In this document: in pieces, positions 28,623 through 36,037 of the stretch
Numbering within the stretch: position 1 is the first letter of the stretch
How the letters are laid out: every line of letters begins with the position of its first letter
DNA from: Belnapia rosea
GTDB taxonomy: Bacteria; Pseudomonadota; Alphaproteobacteria; Acetobacterales; Acetobacteraceae
Direction: 5' to 3'
Assembly: GCF_900101615.1 (NCBI RefSeq)
Contig: NZ_FMZX01000021.1
Span: forward strand, 34,336-75,670
DNA length: 41,335 bases
Notes under the pieces: model-generated
Database searches by the model: none
What the model was told of the DNA's origin: nothing
The model's input: only the letters and a program-made list of their open reading frames with translations
Position numbers and translations under genes: made by a program

Positions 28623-31109
28623 TTAGGCGGCGAGCTGCTGCGGAGCAGCAGGCATGCAGGTGCGCAACTCTTCGAGTTCATGGAGCACCTTGGTGCGGCG
28701 CTGTGCATCAGAGCGGCGCTGCCTGGTTTCCTCACGCTCCACAACGGCGTCCGCGGCCTGCTGGACGGGGTTTCCCCATTCGGCAAGCGCCCGCAGGATC
28801 TCGAGCTGCACCTCCGCGAAGCGGGCTTTGAGGAGGGCTGCGGCTGGTATTGCTGCCTCCCTCACGGCCGTCCTGGACAGCTCGTCAAACAGATCCAGGA
28901 CTCGTCTCTTCACGCCTGGTCCGTAGGCGTCACCCCGGGCGACGAAACGCTCGCACGCGCTGCGGATGGGCGTGGCAATGCGCTGCACCAAATCCCTCTT
29001 GATCGCGTCCTTCAGCTCGTCGACCGCCTCGCGCCCGACCTGCCCAAGTTGCTCTACCCGATCCCGGATCAGCTTATGCTGGGCGGCGAGAACCTCCTTC
29101 TGGACGCGTGTGTCGGAACGCTGGTCCGCCCACTCGCAAATCTCGCGAACAATGTCCTCGAGGGCACGGCCATGGGCCTGGGTTCGAGTTCGAACTTGAC
29201 GCAGGAGGGTTTGGCCCCAAACCGCCGCCATTGGCTCCTGGAAGCGCTGTGCGACGTCGGCTGCCAAGTCGACGCGCCGCCCGACATTGGAGACATAGGC
29301 GCCACCCCGAGTTACCGTGGCCCGCAGCGTCGCCCAGTGCAACTGCCTCAAACCCCAAAGGTAGCCGTTGACCTCCTCCTGAGCAGACGCCTGAGCCTTT
29401 GCCACCAGCTCGTCGATACGCGTTGTGGCGGTTCCCTCAAGGAACTCGCGGAAGGCTCCCTCCCTGTTGGCGAGCTCGAGGCACTTGGGCTCGAGAAATC
29501 GATCGAGCTCTTCCCGGAGCTTTACCGCCTCCTCTGCCGCCCGCATGTTCTCGGTCCAGAGAGTCTGCGTCCGGTCGAGGTAGGTAGAGGCGGTCCTCAG
29601 GATACGCGAGGCCACCTCGTCCCGCGCGGATGCCATATCGGCGCGGTGGTTGGAGGCAAGCTGCGTCAGATGCCCCTGCAACTGAGGTATGCCCGTGTCC
29701 TCCGGGTCGCGCACGAAGGGCCGGACATCCTCGTCGTCGTCGGCGGCTTTTAGGTCCCGGTACTGTGTGGCAGACACCGCGAAGACGCGCATCGATTCGA
29801 GCAGGGCCTTGCCGGCGCCGATGCGGGCGGCTCGTACCACCTCGTCTTCCGTTTCGGCGTCTGAGAGTTTGGCGAAACCAACCGCGGCTTGCGCGCGAAT
29901 CCTCTCCTCCATCTCCGGGCGGAGGCGGGCAAGGATGTCCCGCTTTCGCGGGCGCTGCTCCTTCGGCAGACCCCGGTGCTCTTCCTCGGCGACCTCGTCT
30001 GTCTTCGACACGGCGATCAGGAGCGCGCAGGGGTCGCTTTCCGCATCTCCCGCGGAGAGCAGCAGTCTGTCCCAGTATCCGCTGTCCCGGATGAGTTCGA
30101 CCGACGCGTCGGTGGGTCCAGAGCGGTCTACAACGAGGATTATCGCCCGTGCGCGCTCGCGGATGAACTCCGATGTTACGGCACGGTGGCGGTCGCTGGC
30201 GACACCAACACCGGGTAGGTCCACCAGGACAAGGCCGGCCTTTAGGATGTCGGAGGGCCACCCAACCTCGATTTCGGCGATTAGTGGTGCGAGGGATCCC
30301 GAGGCGTGCTCGCGGAGAAGGGCGGCGAAATTCTGGCCCACGGAAGCCTTCGAATGCAGGACCGACTTGCCACCCCGGCCTGAGGCGAGCGCGATGGCGG
30401 CACGTCGGGTCCGTACATCGTCAGCCTCAGAAAGTGAGGCAAGACCAGGAGTATCAAGCCCGAGGACCCGCCGGAACCCGGCGACCAACTCCTCCAGGCT
30501 TGCCTCTGCGAACTGATCACCCTTGACGACCTGTCGCACTTGCTGGGCGAGTTCCTCAACGCGCTTCCGGCGCTCGGCGTCGATCGTCCGGCGGTGTTCC
30601 GCGGCGTTCCCCTCCCCATCCCCGCGTGCTCTACCCTCAGCCTCGCCAGGCAGGTCGGCTGTTGGCTCGCCGGGGTCGCCAGTCTCGATAAGCGCGAGCG
30701 GGCTCTGTGCGTCTGGAGCCTCCTCCGGGCTGGCAGGCTCGACCACCCGTCCCTGGCGTCGCAACTCGGCCTCTAGGGCGAGGCGAACGCCATGCAACTG
30801 GCGCACTTCCTTGTAGCGGACGCGGAGGTAAGGCTCCTGGCTGAACCGGACCTGTGTAGCGAGGGCTGTCAGCGGGCCGATCCCGCCCGCCGGAAGGACG
30901 GTCTCGCTGCCAGCAACGAGGGCGTTGAGGAGGGTACTTTTGCCAATTGCAGCCTGTCCGAGGACGCAGACCACAATGTCCTGGTCGCGATCGAGGAAGC
31001 GTTGGAGACGCACCGCGTCGTTCTCCAGCTGCGGAACGGCCTCTCCGATGTGCTCTTGGAAGAAGGCTTTGGCTTCCTGCCACCAAGTCAGGACCGAGGT
31101 AACCTCCAT
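28623..31109 (-). CDS. Dynamin-like GTPase
   Basis: A large GTPase of about 828 residues. G1 is GQAAIGKS followed by TLLNAL (about 65-78 counted from the longest start), G2 threonine in GPLTALAT, G3 DLPGVG (about 311-316) and G4 SKTD (about 382-385). A long charged insert separates G2 and G3, and the C-terminal half is mainly helical, as in bacterial dynamin-like proteins. No clear membrane-spanning segment is visible. Dynamin-like proteins remodel membranes and several protect bacteria from lysis during phage infection. I chose the ATG that begins MEVTSVLTWW because GGAAG lies five bases upstream; GTG at 31151 and ATG at 31124 are also in frame. It is the first gene of the cluster. Confidence 0.87.
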   Translation of the reverse strand: MEVTSVLTWWQEAKAFFQEHIGEAVPQLENDAVRLQRFLDRDQDIVVCVLGQAAIGKSTLLNALVAGSETVLPAGGIGPLTALATQVRFSQEPYLRVRYKEVRQLHGVRLALEAELRRQGRVVEPASPEEAPDAQSPLALIETGDPGEPTADLPGEAEGRARGDGEGNAAEHRRTIDAERRKRVEELAQQVRQVVKGDQFAEASLEELVAGFRRVLGLDTPGLASLSEADDVRTRRAAIALASGRGGKSVLHSKASVGQNFAALLREHASGSLAPLIAEIEVGWPSDILKAGLVLVDLPGVGVASDRHRAVTSEFIRERARAIILVVDRSGPTDASVELIRDSGYWDRLLLSAGDAESDPCALLIAVSKTDEVAEEEHRGLPKEQRPRKRDILARLRPEMEERIRAQAAVGFAKLSDAETEDEVVRAARIGAGKALLESMRVFAVSATQYRDLKAADDDEDVRPFVRDPEDTGIPQLQGHLTQLASNHRADMASARDEVASRILRTASTYLDRTQTLWTENMRAAEEAVKLREELDRFLEPKCLELANREGAFREFLEGTATTRIDELVAKAQASAQEEVNGYLWGLRQLHWATLRATVTRGGAYVSNVGRRVDLAADVAQRFQEPMAAVWGQTLLRQVRTRTQAHGRALEDIVREICEWADQRSDTRVQKEVLAAQHKLIRDRVEQLGQVGREAVDELKDAIKRDLVQRIATPIRSACERFVARGDAYGPGVKRRVLDLFDELSRTAVREAAIPAAALLKARFAEVQLEILRALAEWGNPVQQAADAVVEREETRQRRSDAQRRTKVLHELEELRTCMPAAPQQLAA

Positions 31110-31260
31110 TGCTACTTCCGTCATAAGCACATCTTCTGCTCTATCGTGCACGCTAGCATCAACCCTAACAAGCTATCGTGCCAGCATTTTTTTGAGACTC
31201 GATTCGCATTTCTTGATTCGTGTCGACACATTATCGATCGGAGCGCTTGGCCGCAGCTGC
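31110..31260 (-). promoter_or_regulatory. Upstream region of the four-gene cluster with a perfect palindrome
   Basis: The only gap from which the whole cluster can be transcribed. It is AT-richer than its surroundings and contains the perfect 10-base palindrome gtgtcgacac at 31220-31229, about 110 bases before the start, a possible operator. A run of seven T at 31188-31194 (A tract on the sense strand) lies between. No convincing -35/-10 pair was seen. Confidence 0.4.
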
Positions 31261-31416
31261 CGGCCACGGCATCCATGGCGCCCCTGGATCTGTCCCAGAC
31301 CAGTGCTGCCTGCGTAGTCGGCGCCGAAGTGCCGACGGTGCTGGGCCCCTCGCGTTTTTTGGCGCCCGCTGCGAGCGCGAGATCTCGGTACGGATAGCGC
31401 GGGTGCAGGCGGCGGA

Positions 31417-31887
31417 TCACCGGCCAGGGGATCCAGTCAGCCGACAGAACTTCACCCCCCAGACCAGTCCACACAGGGGCAGCGTCCCGACGTGGCGCAG
31501 CGTTGAACCGCCCCGGCTTCGCCGCAGGTCGACCGGGCTTGGCGGCACGCCAAGTCCGTCCAGCCGGGCGGCGAGGCCAAGACGATCGGCGACTGCCTGT
31601 AAGGCTTCCAAGTTGCCCTCGCGCTCACGCCGTCGAGTCAGCAGGCGCACTGCCTCGATGGCGAACAGCCCAACCTCGGCGACGATCGGCGCCGAGATGG
31701 TGAGGCTCTGGTCCTCAAGATGGGTGTTGATGGTGTAGCGCAGGCGGATAACGGCCAGCCGGTCCGCCTGCCTAGCAGTGTCTCGCACTTTCCCCCTGCT
31801 CCACGGCGTCGCCAATGGAGTCCGCTGTGGCAGCCTGACTCGTGCAAATGCCGTCTCTCGCAAGCAAGGTAGGAATGTTATAACCCC
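31417..31887 (-). pseudogene. Degenerate reading frame of unknown origin
   Basis: The minus strand stays open here and codes for a plausible helical stretch (LEDQSLTISAPIVAEVGLF, then AIEAVRLLTRRREREGNLEA). It has no start of its own; its frame is continuous with the transposase relic to its right. I do not recognise the sequence. It contains the 17-base word tgaaccgccccggcttc at 31504-31520 that also marks the left end of the IS3 element at 36895, so part of it is probably insertion-sequence scar. Confidence 0.4.
31504..31520 (+). repeat. 17-base copy of an IS3-element end
   Basis: tgaaccgccccggcttc occurs here and again at 36895-36911, where it starts the IS3-family element. This lone copy is probably the scar of another member of the same element family. 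Confidence 0.6.
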
Positions 31888-31889
31888 GC

Positions 31890-32053
31890 TCAGCGCGACC
31901 ATGTCCGATGGATACTGGGCGTGGTTCAGAACGGTGCCAAAGCGCTCGTTGTACTGCTGCGCCGCAGGTCTGGCAGCGGAACCGGCGGTAGCTCTGGGCG
32001 GTGCGCTCCGGCCGCTCGGTCATCTTGGCCGAGCCGCAGGCCACACAGTCCAT
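31890..32053 (-). pseudogene. N-terminal relic of a zinc-ribbon DDE transposase (IS6-like)
   Basis: The relic starts MDCVACGSAKMTERPERTAQ, continues YRRFRCQTCG, and after one extra base in gcagcag near 31972 the next frame gives QYNERFGTVLNHAQYPSDMVAL. Two CxxC pairs form the zinc ribbon of IS6-like transposases common in Methylobacterium and Roseomonas relatives. Homology stops after MVAL, so most of the catalytic domain is missing. A one-base insertion plus a 3' deletion make it dead. Confidence 0.7.
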
Positions 32054-32154
32054 CTCGTTCTCCGTCGAGCCCTGAATGGAAACCTCCGTCCCTAACTGAG
32101 CTGGCAAACAGGCCGATTGCCGTAATGCCTGGCAGAACCGTGTCGGCGGCACAA

Positions 32155-32332
32155 CCACTGGGGTTTACTGGGAAGCCGTAGGGATGCCCCTTGGAGTCGC
32201 GGGCGGTACGATTGCATCGCTTATCCACCGCCTGACTGATATTTACTGGGAGCGGGCTGGGATATTGTGGGCGAGCAGTTCGATGCACCCCTAGCGGAAT
32301 CAACAGCGTAGCGAGATACCCACTGGGGTTTA
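32155..32332 (+). repeat. 13-base direct repeats upstream of repA
   Basis: ccactggggttta is found at 32155-32167 and again at 32320-32332, 165 bases apart, both on the plus strand in the stretch leading to repA. They may be binding sites of RepA or of a regulator. Confidence 0.55.
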
Positions 32333-32389
32333 GGGGTGCATACTATAAGAATTCCAAATACCTCTTTGCAATCACCACAAAATCCCAGC
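32256..32389. other. Probable plasmid origin: iteron-like 15-mers and dyad
   Basis: The 15-mer ccacaaaatcccagc is at 32375-32389, a copy with one mismatch lies inverted at 32256-32270 (gctgggatattgtgg), and a third, perfect copy lies after repA at 33410-33424. Between the first two, atgcaccccta (32283-32293) and taggggtgcat (32331-32341) form a perfect 11-base inverted repeat. The DNA from 32336 to 32380 is AT-rich. This is the expected picture for RepA iterons, an autorepression operator and an opening region. Confidence 0.6.
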
Positions 32390-32422
32390 ACGACGGCAAC
32401 GCCGCGAAGAGGCAAAGTGCTA

Positions 32423-33397
32423 ATGGCTCAGGAAGGGGGCAGGCCGGTGGGAACCGTCCATCAGCTGCTATTGGAGTTCGGTAGAGAAGGAGCATTGAAG
32501 GCCGACATCGACCGTCGTGTGGTCGAGGCGGCAGCGGGCTTTCTCGCATCCGAAGACAACGAGATCGGCTTCCTCTACTCCGGCTGGGCACAGGCGGCCC
32601 TTCCGCACCGCAGGCTTAAGGATGAGGAGCCGTGGCAGGTGGAGACCGACCGCGTCACCCTGCTCGTGCAGCCCGGTATGCGGCCTGGCAAGCCTCCTGT
32701 GAGTATCGGCGTCCCCTACGGTTCCCGTGCCCGCCTGATCCTGCTCTATCTGCAATCTGAGGCCCTACGTACCGGTTCGCGGGACATCAGTCTCGGTCGC
32801 TCCCTGCACGCTTGGTTGCGCCGCCTCGGCATTCCTATTGGCGGTCGCTCCATGCAGGATGTGCGCGACCAGGCCGAACGGATCAGCCGGTGCCGCATGT
32901 CCTTCCAGATCGTGCAGGGCAACCGCTCAGGTTTGGTGAACCAATCGATCCTCGACACCGCCATGTTCGTCGAGGACGATAGCGGGCAGCAAAGCGGCCA
33001 GTTTATTGAGACTGCCACTCTATCCCAAATGTTCTTCGATCAACTAAAGCGTCACCCAGTGCCAATTGTTGAATCTGCTGTCAAAGAGATCGCCAATAAT
33101 TCCCTAGCGCTTGATGTGTATTGCTGGCTAGCGTATCGACTTCATGTCTTGAAAAGCCCGACTCCGGTTAGCTGGTCTGCTTTGAAAGAGCAGTTCGGGC
33201 AGGGCTTTGGGCGACTCGATCACTTCCGTCGCCAGTTTCGCCACACCCTCACCATGGCGCTGTCGGTGTACCCGGAAGCCAAGATAGAGGATCAGGCTCG
33301 GGGCATCCTCCTATATCCCAGTCCCGCGCCGGTTGCGCCGAAGACGCTCCGACTGGTGACGGGGCCAGTTAAGTCCAAGCGGCTACCCGCCCCCTAA
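32423..33397 (+). CDS. repA: Plasmid replication initiator RepA
   Basis: About 324 residues of the alphaproteobacterial RepA family (RepA_C type). Recognisable blocks are GTVHQLLLEFGREGAL near the start, NEIGFLYSGWAQAALPHRRL, SRARLILLYLQSEALRTGSR, then SLGRSLHAWLRRLGIPIGGR and DVRDQAERISRCRMSF, and near the end SLALDVYCWLAYRLHVL. It binds iterons in the origin and starts plasmid replication. I chose ATG 32423 (MAQEGG), preceded by gaagaggc; the frame is open 29 codons further, but that would put the iteron and the dyad inside the gene. It is the only plus-strand gene of the plasmid core and has near-origin repeats on both sides, so its expression is probably self-limiting. Confidence 0.93.
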   Translation: MAQEGGRPVGTVHQLLLEFGREGALKADIDRRVVEAAAGFLASEDNEIGFLYSGWAQAALPHRRLKDEEPWQVETDRVTLLVQPGMRPGKPPVSIGVPYGSRARLILLYLQSEALRTGSRDISLGRSLHAWLRRLGIPIGGRSMQDVRDQAERISRCRMSFQIVQGNRSGLVNQSILDTAMFVEDDSGQQSGQFIETATLSQMFFDQLKRHPVPIVESAVKEIANNSLALDVYCWLAYRLHVLKSPTPVSWSALKEQFGQGFGRLDHFRRQFRHTLTMALSVYPEAKIEDQARGILLYPSPAPVAPKTLRLVTGPVKSKRLPAP

Positions 33398-33409
33398 ACT
33401 CGAGCGATC

Positions 33410-33424
33410 CCACAAAATCCCAGC
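33410..33424 (+). repeat. Third copy of the RepA iteron-like 15-mer
   Basis: ccacaaaatcccagc, identical to 32375-32389, lies 12 bases after the repA stop. A copy at each side of the gene suggests either a two-sided origin or a coupling site. Confidence 0.6.
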
Positions 33425-34167
33425 CTCACCGAAGCGTTCTTATTAGCTCGCTCGGCGGTTCCCGCACCGCGGCCTAATGTGGCGGCGAGGCTTTGGAGAT
33501 GCCGCGCAAGAAGTGCAGGTAGGGCTAGGCCAGCCACTTGCCGATCCCCAGTGACAAGCGTGGCTGCCAAACACGGCGCCGGACATCAGTGTCGCCGTGA
33601 TGGGTCGCTCCACCTCGAACTGCTCGCTCAACCACGCTACCGCGCCGAGCCACGCCGGGAACGTCAGCCAGTGGTGAACAGCTTGGTCGTGCGGACGAAC
33701 AGCCAATACGCTTGGTGCGGAAGTCGATAAGCGTGCAGGGGCTGTGTCCTCCCCCACGGCACGTAAAGATCGGCAGCGGGCTGCTGCTTCGATCCACCAA
33801 CGCCTTCAGTTGCTCATCCATGCCCCCCACCCTCTCCAGAGGCCGTGACCTGGGGGTGGAAGTGGCAGTGTTCGCGCCAGCAATGCTTGCGCAAATACAG
33901 CAATGTTCTCTGCCCTTTCTGGCGTGGTTCGCCTTTCAGGTAACCCGGGCATGGCCGCGTGGTCAGGATAAATGACGCGTGCATGGATGGTCGGCATGAG
34001 CCTGCCCTGCTGAGTCAGATTGACCGGGCGCTGGGTGCCTGCAGCCAATAGCCCATGGTGCTGCGGGTAAACATGGGACCGTGGCAGTGGAGCAAGAGTG
34101 TTCAATGACGATTAGGCGACGCGGCTTCGATAGCATGCCGGTGTACATGCGGTCCTGTGCACCGTCA
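33425..34167. other. Gene-poor stretch with broken minus-strand frames
   Basis: No intact gene is supported here. On the minus strand two pieces look like former coding DNA read in shifted frames: MDEQLKALVDRSSSPLPIFT (ends near 33816), then LTFPAWLGAVAWLSEQFEVE (near 33660-33600), and further upstream TPERAENIAVFAQALLA near 33880. Together they could be one decayed gene of about 150-200 codons. I do not recognise it. Confidence 0.4.
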
Positions 34168-34182
34168 CACATGTGCGCCTGC
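34168..34182 (+). repeat. Centromere-like repeat, copy 1
   Basis: cacatgtgcgcctgc, 15 bases just after the RHH gene. The core cacatgtg is a palindrome. Further copies are at 34593, 34611 (partial) and 35410. Confidence 0.6.
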
Positions 34183-34196
34183 ATACCTGCGCGCCG

Positions 34197-34514
34197 TCAC
34201 TTCACGACGCGCGGCGCATTCTCCCGGCGGAACCAGTCGTCGATTAGCTCCTCCATCAGATTTTGCACCTTCCGCCTACCCTGCCTAGCAAGGATGACGT
34301 GCATTTGGGAGAACGCCTCCTCGGAGAGAAAGAACATCACGGCTCGCTTGCCCTCGCGGTACGGCTGGCGCCGCCTTGGATCCGGATCGATGGGGTCTGC
34401 GCTCGGGACGGCAGCAGCGGGTTGCATGGGCGGCGACGGCTCTGCCACCGGCGGGTCGAATGCTGGGCGGCCATTGTCGGCCTCAACGATGTTGAACAGG
34501 TTTTTCCGGGCCAT
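34197..34514 (-). CDS. Ribbon-helix-helix plasmid partition partner of ParA
   Basis: A 105-residue protein. The N-terminal 60 residues are proline- and alanine-rich and probably disordered; the C-terminal part (KRAVMFFLSEEAFSQMHVIL, then QGRRKVQNLMEELIDDWFRR) looks like a ribbon-helix-helix DNA-binding domain. The start ATG follows the parA stop after three bases, so the two are one transcript. Small RHH proteins downstream of parA (ParG- or omega-like) bind the centromere and repress the par promoter. The palindromic repeats around this pair are the likely targets. A functional name such as parB or parG is not given because the family cannot be fixed by eye. Confidence 0.75.
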   Translation of the reverse strand: MARKNLFNIVEADNGRPAFDPPVAEPSPPMQPAAAVPSADPIDPDPRRRQPYREGKRAVMFFLSEEAFSQMHVILARQGRRKVQNLMEELIDDWFRRENAPRVVK

Positions 34515-34517
34515 TGA

Positions 34518-35240
34518 TTACACCTTCACGCCGTCTTTCATGCGAGCCTGCGCACTGGCGCTCCTGCGCGCCGGAGCACCTGTCTCCATGAGCACATGTG
34601 CGCCTGCGCCAATGTGCGCCTGCGTGCTTGCGGGAATGCGGAGCGCATCAAACAAGTTCTTCACCTCGGATGCGGCTTTGCTTCCCGGCTCAACCTCTTG
34701 AGCGGTCAGCCCTTTCATGAACGGGTAGCGGAAAGCCTTACGCTCTCCCCATCGCACATTGGACACCTGCATTCCCCGCTTTCGGATAGCATCCAACGTC
34801 CCAGCGATCTCCTGCCCCTGGGCCGGTACCCGGTTCAAGGCGAACATCATCGGGACGTTCGCCAGCTTGCAAACGTCAATGGTTGCATCCACTGCGTCCA
34901 GATCGACGATGCTGGGCTGAACGGGCGATAAAACGAGGTTCGCAACTTTGGCCGCCTGAGCTGCGGCCCGGTCCGCCTGCGGCGCGGTATCGACCACAAC
35001 GAAGTCATAACCGGCAGATCGGGCCGCCTCGATCGCCTTCTCCAACCGCCCCGCGGCCTCGGTAGTCACGTCTGGCGGGTCCTCGCCGCGCCTGTCCATG
35101 ATCTTTGCGGCCGATGCCTGGGTGTCGATATCGACCAGTAGAGTCTTCATACCGCGGCGGTGACCTTCGACGGCCAGATGGATCGCCATGGTACTTTTGC
35201 CGCTGCCGCCCTTCTGAGCAACCAATGCTAGCACGAACAT
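34518..35240 (-). CDS. parA: ParA-family plasmid partition ATPase
   Basis: A 240-residue deviant-Walker ATPase. It starts MFVLALVAQKGGSGKST, with the signature lysine in KGGSGKS, then LLVDIDTQASA (motif A'), DFVVVDTAPQ (Walker B) and a C-terminal domain KAFRYPFMKGLTAQEVEPGS. AGGAG lies seven bases before the chosen ATG at 35240; longer in-frame starts have no ribosome site and run into repeat DNA. ParA moves plasmid copies over the nucleoid together with the RHH protein that follows. The last 35 codons (PASTQAHIGAGAHVLM and after) are made of the same gtgcgcctg-type repeat DNA that surrounds the pair, so the tail of the protein looks like a by-product of centromere expansion. Confidence 0.93.
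   Translation of the reverse strand: MFVLALVAQKGGSGKSTMAIHLAVEGHRRGMKTLLVDIDTQASAAKIMDRRGEDPPDVTTEAAGRLEKAIEAARSAGYDFVVVDTAPQADRAAAQAAKVANLVLSPVQPSIVDLDAVDATIDVCKLANVPMMFALNRVPAQGQEIAGTLDAIRKRGMQVSNVRWGERKAFRYPFMKGLTAQEVEPGSKAASEVKNLFDALRIPASTQAHIGAGAHVLMETGAPARRSASAQARMKDGVKV
34593..34623 (+). repeat. Centromere-like repeats, copies 2 and 3, inside the 3' end of parA
   Basis: cacatgtgcgcctgc at 34593-34607, followed after three bases by the shorter aatgtgcgcctgc at 34611-34623. Related words such as cctgcgcgccgg occur just before. The array is read as part of the ParA C-terminus. Confidence 0.6.
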
Positions 35241-35435
35241 GCATGCTCTCCTGTGTGCCGTCGCGCCTGTGAGCCGGAGCACATACTCACCTGCGCACAT
35301 GCGTGAAGGCAAGCTCCGCGCTGCTTGCCCAACTGTGCGCAGCTATGTAGGCGAGAATGAGCGTAGGTAGCAATGAGTGAATGCGGCCCGGTGCGCAGTC
35401 GCGCCGGCACACATGTGCGCCGGCGGGCATGAGCC
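35241..35435. promoter_or_regulatory. par promoter and centromere region
   Basis: The stretch upstream of parA holds related words: ctgcgcacatgcg near 35292 (inverted core) and cacatgtgcgccggc at 35410-35424. It should contain the par promoter and binding sites for the RHH protein. No clear promoter boxes were seen by eye. Confidence 0.5.
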
Positions 35436-36037
35436 CATGCCAGGGGCGCTGGCCTGCTGCTGGTCGGCGACGTGGACCAGCTGCCCTCGGTCGGGCCAGG
35501 CCAGGTGCTGGCCGATATTATCAGCTCCGACGCGGTCCCGGTGGTGCGCCTGACCGAGGTGTTCCGCCAGGCGGCCGGGAGCCGGATCGTCACCAACGCC
35601 CACCTCATCAACCTCGGCAAGATTCTGGACCTCAGCCGCAGGAGGGTTCGGACTTCTACTTCGTCGAGGCGGCCTACCCGGAGACCGGGCTGGAGAAGCT
35701 CCTGGCCATGGTCCGCGAACGCATACCCTACCGCTTTGGGCTCGACCCGGTCCGCGATGTCCAGGTGCTCTGCCCAATGAACCGCGGCGGGCTCGGGGCG
35801 CGGTCGCTGAACATCGAGCTGCAGAAGGCGCTGAACCCGCCGGGCGAGGTCTAGGTCGAGCGCTTCGGCTGGACCTTCTGTCCCGGCGACAAGGTCATGC
35901 AGGTGACCAACGACCACCCGCGCGAGATCTACAACGGCGACCTCGGCATCGTCCGCCGGATCGACTTGAAGGAGGGCGAGCTGGTGGTGCTGGTGGGCCA
36001 GAAGAAGGCCCTATCGATCGCCGTCCGCGGCCAGTAG
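35436..36037 (+). pseudogene. Decayed RecD2-like helicase fragment
   Basis: Pieces of one protein are readable in two frames: [20 protein letters not shown] and [20 protein letters not shown] from 35440, then after a frameshift near 35640 [40 protein letters not shown] and LQKALNPPGEV, a TAG stop, then VERFGWTFCPGDKVMQVTND and YNGDLGIVRRID. [12 protein letters not shown], the FRQA block and CPMNRGxxG are hallmarks of RecD-like ATP-dependent 5'-3' helicases. The N-terminal part with the Walker A motif and the last helicase motif are missing. The left edge is the par repeat region, so the gene was probably cut by rearrangement. Confidence 0.8.

Noticed and set aside
16196-31109. Calling the four-gene cluster a known Druantia or DISARM locus
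   Set aside because: Only the helicase (and loosely the SNF2 protein) fits; the other hallmark genes of each system are missing and two extra genes are present.
31171-31187. A sigma-54-like promoter (tggcacg, then cttgt) upstream of the dynamin gene
   Set aside because: The second element is one base out of place and reads TTGT, not TTGC; no enhancer-binding protein gene is near.
34168-35424. A CRISPR array in the repeat-rich par region
   Set aside because: The repeats are short, unevenly spaced and partly inside a gene; there are no regular spacers and no cas genes.
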